Below, piece after piece: positions 57,791-64,000 of a DNA stretch of 64,000 nucleotides (position 1 is its first letter; each line of letters begins with the position of its first letter). A program made the position numbers and the translations under genes. The notes under the pieces were generated by a model. It was not told where the DNA came from, did no database searches, and saw nothing but the letters and a program-made list of their open reading frames with translations. Origin of the DNA: Colletes latitarsis (taxonomy: Eukaryota; Arthropoda; Insecta; Hymenoptera; Colletidae); NCBI RefSeq assembly GCF_051014445.1, contig NC_135137.1, positions 31,993,501 through 32,057,500 of the forward strand. Direction: 5' to 3'.

Positions 57791-58085
57791 TTGAATTATT
57801 GCGTGATAATTGGAGGCAGTGATTGTACGTTTGGGTTATTCTCGATGGAACAAATATAGCGATCTCGTAAAAGCTGCAGGGTGCCAAGACGGTAGCGCAC
57901 TTGACTGCAGGGTGCCAACGATTCAACACCGACCTGGAGTGATCCTTTTTGGGCACAAAAGGATCTCTCCTTGGAAGTTGAAGGGTCTGGGGGTCCCAAG
58001 GCGAGTAAACAGCATGGACAATAGCCGACAGACTACGCAAAATCAATTTAACCCTCTACGATTCAAATTATTTGGGCGCTACTGA
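57791..58085 (+). other. Unusual GC-balanced segment with a tRNA-Cys-like word and a perfect hairpin
   Basis: Within AT-rich flanks this segment carries CTGCAGGGTGCCAA twice (57,874-57,887 and 57,905-57,918). GGTAGCGCACTTGACTGCAG (57,891-57,910) differs at two positions from the D-arm-to-anticodon part of animal tRNA-Cys(GCA). A perfect 9 bp stem GATCCTTTT/AAAAGGATC has a 7-base loop (57,941-57,965). No acceptor stem or complete cloverleaf is present, so it is not a functional tRNA. A tRNA-derived repeat fragment, a novel small structured RNA or chance are all possible. The 91-codon frame at 57,810-58,085 is unrecognised. Confidence 0.25.
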
Positions 58086-58182
58086 AACAAATTGGTATAT
58101 ACCTCTTTCTACTTTTAAATTTATTTAAAATATATATGTTATTGGTATGTAATTTTAGAATGGGGGTTACAGAGGGTCGAGG
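58086..58182. other. AT-rich spacer
   Basis: AT-rich sequence; nothing recognised. Confidence 0.5.
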
Positions 58183-58352
58183 GACAGTCTAGTAACTACA
58201 AATGAAAATATTGATATTTTGAAAAAAATGTGATAACATTTATGGTACTCCATGTTTACTTCTGAGGCAGTCTGGTAATTTCAAATGAAAATATTGAGGA
58301 ATTATTTTGAAAAATATGTGATCAAATTTACAATACTCCATATTTACTTCTA
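58183..58352 (+). repeat. Local tandem pair, period about 84 bp
   Basis: Copies at about 58,183 and 58,267 share GACAGTCTAGTAA/GGCAGTCTGGTAA, CAAATGAAAATATTGA, a TTTTGAAAAA-ATGTGAT block and TACTCCAT-TTTACTTCT. The copies are diverged, and copy 2 has a short insertion. Confidence 0.8.
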
Positions 58353-58570
58353 CTGTTCGTTCGATAGATTCCTCAGAGGAAAACGATTTAGGAATCGTGA
58401 GGCTATCGAAACAGTATGTAAATTAATATTTTCATAAAACGTTGGGGAAAGGACATTATTTTTATTAAAAATATCGAACTTCGATGGAATTATTTTCTTT
58501 TAAAATGGATAGAAACCGTAAGGCTATCAATGACCCATTGAACTAATTATTTATTCTTCCTATTCGAACA
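58353..58570. other. AT-rich spacer
   Basis: AT-rich. TCAATGACCCATTGA at about 58,528 is a near-palindrome and resembles the ATGACCCATT word of MITE family B, but the surrounding sequence does not match that family. Confidence 0.45.
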
Positions 58571-59603
58571 ATGTTCAACACTGGTTCCCGCCACTACGTA
58601 ACCAATCGAACCAAGGATCTCGCGTGAACAGGTCGAACTGACCGCCTCCCCTGGCGACGAGCGGGGGAGGTGGCCGGGGCGCGGCGGTCTAATTTGAAAT
58701 TATAATTCGCCGTTTATCTCGGGCAACCTATTTCCTCGAACTGACGAAACACTTTCTGCGATCTGGAGCGGTTCTCGTGCGATACGCGGGCGAAAATCGA
58801 GAATGGAGAAGGCGAGAGGGGGTGGTCTCTCGAAACGGCGGCGGGGAGGCAGCGAAACGGCCAGTGCGGGAAATAACGTGAAAAGAGATTAAAAAACAGA
58901 GAGACGCGTGGAGACGAGGAGGAAAAAAGGCCACGCGATAAAGGTGGAAGGCAGGTGGAGCGAGAGGGACGGAGAAACGTGCGCGTACCAGAGGAGAAAA
59001 AGGACGAGAGGGAGAAAATACATAGCGATCTGGCGGTGGCAGCGGCATTGGTGGCGGTGGGCTCGTCTGCACGCGGGAATTTCAATAACCCGCGGGACAC
59101 AAAGCGGAATGTATGTAGTCACATCTGGCCTGGCTCTCATGCGGCGGCAGTTCTCGGTTTACGTTGGATCGTCGTCGGCGCGGGGACGGAAAATCACGAT
59201 TGCCAGAGAGGAGCCGCGGATAGGCCGTTGCGCGCGCCATAGCCAGAGAAAGAGGACGACAGAGACGAGAGGCGCCACGAACCGACGGAGACGAGGCTAC
59301 AGAGTCGCGGATGTACGCGTACACAGGGTGGCAGGAGAGGTCGGGACGAAGGGAGAGGGTGATGGGTTTCGAACCGGGGGGGAGGGAAAGAGAGCGGATA
59401 ATGATCCAGCTGGCACTACCAGCAACCACCCCACGTAGAGCGTGTCTGACGAGAGACGGGAAGGCGAGACAGAGAGGAGCAGACGGAAGGAGGACGCGCA
59501 GGGGGAGACGGAGGGGTGTGGATGATATCGCGTACGCGTAGGTGGATGCAACCGGGACAGGGAAAGGGTGAGAGAGCGGTGTACCGCACGCATATTGAAG
59601 CGT
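58571..59603. other. GC-rich island, purine-biased on the plus strand
   Basis: From about 58,790 to 59,290 and 59,340 to 59,580 the plus strand is dominated by G and A, with many GAGAG words (candidate GAGA-factor-type sites). The 176-codon plus-strand frame (58,908-59,438) is opposed by minus-strand frames of 128, 114, 98 and 187 codons; all are low in complexity and none has a domain. CpG content and purine bias fit a promoter or Polycomb/GAGA-type regulatory island, but no start site was identified. Confidence 0.45.
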
Positions 59604-59653
59604 CATTTCATGGTCACCGCAGACTGAAGCTTCCCATTTAGACACGGGGAACG
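59604..59653 (+). promoter_or_regulatory. Duplicated core, copy 1 (CATTTCATGGTCACCGCAG)
   Basis: CATTTCATGGTCACCGCAG is followed by a CTG-AGCTTCCCATTT block and GACACGG. The whole 50 bp segment recurs at 60,554-60,603, 950 bp downstream in the same orientation. GGTCA is a nuclear-receptor half-site. The flanks of the two copies do not match, unlike the long tandem pairs elsewhere. A small duplicated regulatory element is a fair inference; a fragment of an unrecognised repeat is the alternative. Confidence 0.4.
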
Positions 59654-59954
59654 CAACTAGAGAGATCGCTCGGCTAAATGTACTCGAGGAATCACTCTGC
59701 TTGATGGATATTTACGCGCATTTGACTGCGATGGACGCGTTCGAGCCGCCCTTGCGAACCATCTTTGTTGCCGCCAAACACGAGATCAACACGCAAATCT
59801 CAGTTTTACGTGTTTCCTCAGTTTTACTGTACTTTACTCTTCTTATTTTATTCCTCGTTTTATTTTGTTGCGGTTGAAGGGGGATCGTTAACCTTCCAGA
59901 AAATCAATTTTCTTATTTCATATTATTTCCGAGAATTTGAATGTTTTTATTAAC
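59654..59954. other. Mixed spacer turning AT-rich
   Basis: Balanced to about 59,770, then T-rich. A 62-codon frame (59,765-59,953) is unrecognised. Confidence 0.4.
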
Positions 59955-60231
59955 CCCTTGCCCTCAGAGCTGGGTAATATTCGCGGATAAACTATTTCCA
60001 ATACTATTTTAAATAATGGGTACTTTACAAGTATGATAAAATAGTATCTCAAATATGAAATAAATATTCAAGTAAATAAAATATATTCTAACTACGATGT
60101 CGAGTCTTACATTCGCAAGGTATTCGTAAAACAAATTTGTTCTTTATTTGTGGTCGTTCCTTCTACGAAATTTAAATGCAATTAAATAGTATACGTTTGA
60201 AAAATTATTTGGAATTAAATCGTACGTTAAA
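59955..60231. repeat. Diverged relative of the 28.3 kb pair, possibly a TTAA-type element
   Basis: The segment 60,100-60,231 follows the 28,279-28,610 units closely: ATTCGTAAAACAAAT, a CTACGAAATTTAAA-AATTAAA word, AGTATACGTTTGAAAAATTATTT and GAATTAAATCGTACGTTAA. A TTAACCCCTTGCCCTC word at about 59,951 could be the left TTAA end of the same small piggyBac-type element, since the 28.6 kb copy ends in a GAAAGGG-TTAA tip. The link between the two parts is an inference. Confidence 0.5.
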
Positions 60232-61230
60232 TTTGTGAAACTGTGCATAAAAAGTAAACATCTGGACAAATTGTCTCGAAGTCGAATTCTCGAGTAAAAA
60301 TATCGAAACGAAGGGGCCTATTATTTATATATTTTTATGAAATTATTTTAAGCTGTTATGATAAATTGATTTGCCTTTTGAGAGAGATCCATTAGTACCG
60401 TTGATCGATTCGAGCCCCAATTTGAATCCCATTTTCTGGGATCGCCGTAACCCCTGGAACGAGGTGCATCTTTCATTAACGGAAGAAACACATTGTTGCT
60501 CGAACGTCCGAATCGAGGAGGACTTATTCAACAGCGTAATATATTCACCGGGGCATTTCATGGTCACCGCAGGCCGTGGCTTCCCATTTGCACACGAGAA
60601 CTCGAGGCGAAACGGTAACATTCGATATCGCCGCGGTCGATGTGTACTTACGCACGTGAACAAGTACCCGTGCAAATTTGCATAAACGCATTGCTCGGCC
60701 GATAGGCATACACTTTGAGGAAAAGTGTATCGCGCATTAAACGATCGTAAAACGTTGTTGTTTGGTATTCAGACATCGAGGAATATCATTAATAAGTGTA
60801 CACGCAACGCAAGAAGCAAACGACCGTGGCACTCCTATATTTTTTAAACGTTCACCCGAGGTGGATCGGTAACGAGCGGATCATCGACTAAATTAATTAT
60901 TATTTAGTTGACGTTCGCAGCCACGTCGCGGCCGCATTATTAATAGAAACTATTATTTAATTGTCCTTCCGTCGAAGCGCGATATTTGCTGTACCGCGAT
61001 AATGTAAAGTTAATTGGTATTTGTTGCGTTACAATATTAATTCCCGTACAATATTGACTATTCGTTAGAATAATAGGTGTTCGCGGCAGGGAAAACAGCC
61101 GAACATACATATTAGGATCCATAATCGACACCTGTAATTCACGCATGTAGAAGAATAAATTACCGATTGTTCTCAGGAAAGCAGGAAGTAGAGAGTTAAC
61201 GACTTTAAACAGTGAAAAAATGTTTCTTAA
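60232..61230. other. Non-coding stretch, balanced at 60,390-61,000
   Basis: Apart from the duplicated core at 60,554-60,603, the block holds a perfect 12 bp palindrome TGCAAATTTGCA (60,671-60,682), which includes an octamer-type ATTTGCAT. The opposed frames at 60,343-60,685 (110 and 104 codons) are unrecognised. It may belong to the same regulatory region as 58.6-59.6 kb. Confidence 0.4.
60554..60603 (+). promoter_or_regulatory. Duplicated core, copy 2 (CATTTCATGGTCACCGCAG)
   Basis: The first 19 bases are identical to the copy at 59,604. The remainder (GCTTCCCATTTGCACACGAG) differs by a few substitutions, about 40 of 50 positions matching in total. It lies in GC-balanced DNA outside recognised repeats. 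Confidence 0.4.
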
Positions 61231-61318
61231 TAGACCGGTAAAAATGTTATTGTGTAAAACAGTTTTGTATTTTCGACGGTAGTGTACGTCTCTATTTAGC
61301 TTGGAAATATCAGTTTTT
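61231..61318 (+). repeat. Direct repeat flanking palindrome dimer 3, left copy
   Basis: A GTAAAAATGTTATT start is followed by TTGTATTTTCGACGGTAGTG, TACGTCTCTATTTAGCTTGG and AAATATCAGTTT. The same sequence with an extra 13 or so bases lies at 62,057-62,158, on the other side of the palindrome dimer. It is far longer than a normal target duplication. Confidence 0.85.
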
Positions 61319-61330
61319 TGTGAAAATTCA

Positions 61331-62045
61331 ACATATACAGTAGGTTTTTAGCTTTGGAACAGAATGTCAAGCTTAAATTGCAGAGAAATAATTTAATAAA
61401 CTTTAATGTGGTATAACTCTGGAACTATTAGGCGTAGGGCATAAGTGTCTTAATACTCTTTCGTAGAGATTAAAAAGTTGCATGGAATAGCGTGATCAAA
61501 ATTATAGAATTCAATTTTTGTTAAAAGTGCAATTGCACTTTTTAAATGCACCGATGCAACTGCATCCTTTTCAAAAATGAAACTCTGCGACTGCGGCACC
61601 ACTATTCAATGTAGTTTTTTAAGCCCAACAAAATAGTATTACGATACTTATGCCATAAACCCAATAGTTCAAGAGTTATGGCAATTTAAAATGAAATAAT
61701 TTAGTATACTTAAAAATGCTATAACTATTAAACTATTAGGTATGGGGTATAAGTGTATTAATACTCTTTTGCAGACATTTAAAACTTGTATCAAATGGCG
61801 TACTCAAAATTATAGAATTCAATTTTTTTTGAAAGGTGCAATTGCATTTTTGGGTGCATCGATGCAACTGCATTCTTTTTAAAAATGAGACTCTAGGACT
61901 GCGACACCACTATTCAATGTAGTTTTTTAAGCCCAACAAAATAGTATTACGGTACTTATGCTATAAACCCAATAGTTTAAGAGTTATGGCAAATTAAAAT
62001 TCAAATAAAATAATAAACTTTAAAATGCCATAACTCTTAAATTTT
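61331..62045 (+). repeat. Palindromic-monomer dimer, copy 3
   Basis: The leader (TATACAGTAGG, from 61,333) is followed by GTTTTTAGCTTTGGAACA and closely matches the leader of copy 2 through GTCAAGCTTAAATTGCAGAG. Two monomers start near 61,408 and 61,718, and a third begins at about 62,022 but is cut at 62,043 within its first arm, followed by a (TA)n run. The second monomer has the perfect centre TGCATCGATGCA (61,855-61,866). Confidence 0.9.
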
Positions 62046-62056
62046 TATATATATAT

Positions 62057-62158
62057 AAAACCAGTGCAAATGTTATTATGTCAAACAGTTTACGTAAAGT
62101 TGGATTTTGTATTTTCGACGGTAGTATACGTCTCTATTTAGCTTGGAAATATCAGTTT
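62057..62158 (+). repeat. Direct repeat flanking palindrome dimer 3, right copy
   Basis: Matches 61,231-61,318 from the AATGTTATT word through GGAAATATCAGTTT with few substitutions plus a short insertion (about 62,090-62,104). The dimer therefore sits between two copies of one host segment, or the segment belongs to the element. Confidence 0.85.
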
Positions 62159-62620
62159 CGGCAATCGCGACGTCCCTTTGCCCGTCAACTGCTTCAATTA
62201 TGCAAATTCTGATGAACTTGTCCGAAGGCTCATTACCAGTTGCGTGGCACCATTAATTCCAAGCTGCCGTTCTTTTTCGCTTGGAAATTTTGCAATTGGG
62301 ATACGATACGCGCCGGGGCCCGTGCCCTGTCACTTTAACGACGTTGCAATAATGCAATCGGGCAGATGCACCGTATGAACACAGAGCCGCGCGCAATTAC
62401 AGGTCTTCGGATTAATCCTCTGTGTTGAACGCCGGGGTCAGAGGTTCTGAGGGTAAAAGAACGCCGGATACTCCCGCTCATAATTTATCCGGTCTGTGCG
62501 TTGCATAATAATTCGATTGTGCGGTCTACGCCGTTTTGCTTTTAGTAATGCCTCGGACGTCGTTGCATCGAGTTGCAATAAACAGTTCGAACGTGATAGG
62601 CGGTCTTGAAGAACCAAAAA
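62159..62620. promoter_or_regulatory. GC-balanced single-copy block (candidate cis-regulatory region)
   Basis: This non-repetitive block contains ATTATGCAAATTC (POU octamer at 62,200-62,207), a CCATTAATTCC homeodomain word (about 62,249), a CGGATTAATCC word (about 62,408) and AATTATGCAAAT-like spacing reminiscent of the block at 55.0-55.7 kb. It lacks convincing frames (one of 66 codons). It begins right after the flanking direct repeat. Function is unknown. Confidence 0.35.
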
Positions 62621-64000
62621 TTATCCAAAAATATTTTTACTTTCGATTTAGTCCCGTGGTATAGCTGGGAAATAAAACTTTTTTGAATTTGATAGCTTTT
62701 AAAACAAAAATCCTTGAACTACACAGTATTTACTCGAAACATTTTCAGCAATATTTTTTGGTCATTTTCAGTGACATAAAATATGTACAGAAGTTAACAC
62801 ATAGTTGATACGGTGAAACGTAGCGATGAATTTTAATTTGATTGATTTTTTGAAAAACATTAATATTATTAATTGTGGAGAATATTTCAAAAATATGAAA
62901 ATTGTAAAATCAGTCTAACGAAAGAAGGAAAGGTATAAAGTATTATACACGTGGATATAAATTTAATTTTTTGATTTAGAGTAAATATTTTGAAATAATG
63001 TGTAATGAGTATTTTAGGCTTTTTCTTTGTCTAGGAATTTATTTATATTTTTGTCTCGATCGACCAGAAAGTTAAAAAGAGTGTTTTATAATTTTCTTTA
63101 GTCTAAGATACGAGTTATTGATATTAAATATTATACACGTTTTGTAAAATATTCTGTAGGAGAGAAGCGTCGATTCGAGCGATTTATTACGAGGAAACTA
63201 ACCGTAAGCCTCTGCTACTGGTATAATTATCTGAATAAATACACTCAATTGCTAGATATACATGATTATATAAATGTTGCAGTAAAGCTCGATTGTAATT
63301 GAAATTCCACTGCGCAGCCTCAAATGTTGCGTAGTCTGTCTCCATTTCTGAATCTCGCCGTTTCTGTTGTTTCGCCATTACAGCAATTATGCAGTTTGGC
63401 AGTACTAGTTTCGAACGAACGAATTTCTCGTTGCGCGAAGAAACCATGAATTTCGTGCTTCGAACGAAAATTAAATATTATTAATATCTTCGAATATATG
63501 ATTTTTCTAGTAACACGCGTTTGAATTAATTTTCGCACGTACAAATTATGCACGAATATTCTTGCGATAAGGTTATTTATTTCGAAAGACTCGGAGTTAT
63601 CGAATGAAATAAAGAAACGATTCTGGTACCGTGTTAATAATGTTTGTTACACAAAAACGAAGAGATTGATCGTGACTATAGAATAAATGAATAAGCAATG
63701 TGACCGGAGAAATTAATCGAAAAAGTTTTCCAATCAACAGGAAACCTGAAATTCCTGCAATTTTTATACGGCGTAACTGTAGAAGTTTTGAAATGCAAGG
63801 AGACTGGCAATTTCACAACTTGCGATTTGCGAGTTTATATAACAACAGGCTGTCTATCTGCTAGTATATCAAAGACTGAAAATATTTGAAATCCGTAAAA
63901 GAAATGCATGTCTTGACTAATCATACTTTCATTTGTTCCCCTTCTGTGCAAGAAAAAATAAGAATAAAATGCTCGATGTATTTTTATTCTAGTATATATT
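62621..64000. other. AT-rich non-coding stretch to the window end
   Basis: AT-rich sequence with two overlapping minus-strand frames (63,187-63,447 and 63,320-63,553; 86 and 77 codons) without recognised domains. No repeat copy of the families described above was found here. Confidence 0.5.

Noticed and set aside
57891..57910. Functional tRNA-Cys gene
   Set aside because: Only a 20-base portion resembles tRNA-Cys; the acceptor stem, anticodon 3' half and T-arm are not in place.
58908..59645. Frames of 176 codons (plus) and 187 codons (minus)
   Set aside because: They are opposed over a purine-biased GC-rich island and give low-complexity Arg-rich or Ser/Pro-rich products without motifs.

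Overview
This 64 kb window reads as non-coding nuclear DNA from an insect, most likely a hymenopteran and perhaps a bee. That assignment is an inference from the AT-rich background broken by short GC-rich, CpG-bearing blocks, the many small TTAA- and TA-flanked transposon relics, and a terminal sequence (CAGGGTGTTCGGCCACCC) that I associate with bee and other aculeate repeats. No marker gene fixes the species. I could not support a single protein-coding gene: the open frames are short, lack recognisable domains, and mostly come in overlapping opposite-strand sets inside repeats or biased GC blocks. No CDS is therefore reported. The window could be intergenic or lie inside a very long intron.

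The recognisable content is mainly repeats. (1) A TA-flanked inverted-repeat element of about 0.9 to 1.2 kb occurs five times (5.2, 12.2, 19.0, 30.3 and 46.9 kb); two copies have both ends. The 5.2 kb copy is nested in a second element with matching 29 bp ends and a probable 8 bp target duplication. (2) An imperfect-palindrome monomer of about 309 bp occurs as dimers at 52.0, 53.9 and 61.4 kb. (3) Small TTAA-flanked elements resembling piggyBac-type MITEs lie at 33.5, 34.0 and 45.4 kb, with relatives at 22.4, 31.4 and 43.7 kb. (4) At least twelve loci hold two- or three-unit local tandem duplications, with periods of about 84 to 225 bp. (5) Two long foldbacks, at 39.9 and 54.6 kb, could fold into extended hairpin RNA if transcribed.

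Between the repeats are GC-richer, apparently single-copy blocks (about 3.2, 9.1, 11.1, 14.2, 15.4, 17.0, 20.4, 23.0, 24.0, 28.6, 32.5, 37.5, 39.0, 40.3, 44.6, 48.3, 49.9, 53.0, 55.0, 58.6, 60.4 and 62.2 kb). They are the best places to look for promoters, enhancers or untranslated exons. The strongest regulatory-looking signals are a dense TAATC/GATTA cluster at 14,857-15,018, a bipartite core repeated at 42.9 and 44.7 kb, and a second repeated core at 59.6 and 60.55 kb. No gene cooperation can be described because no gene was identified.
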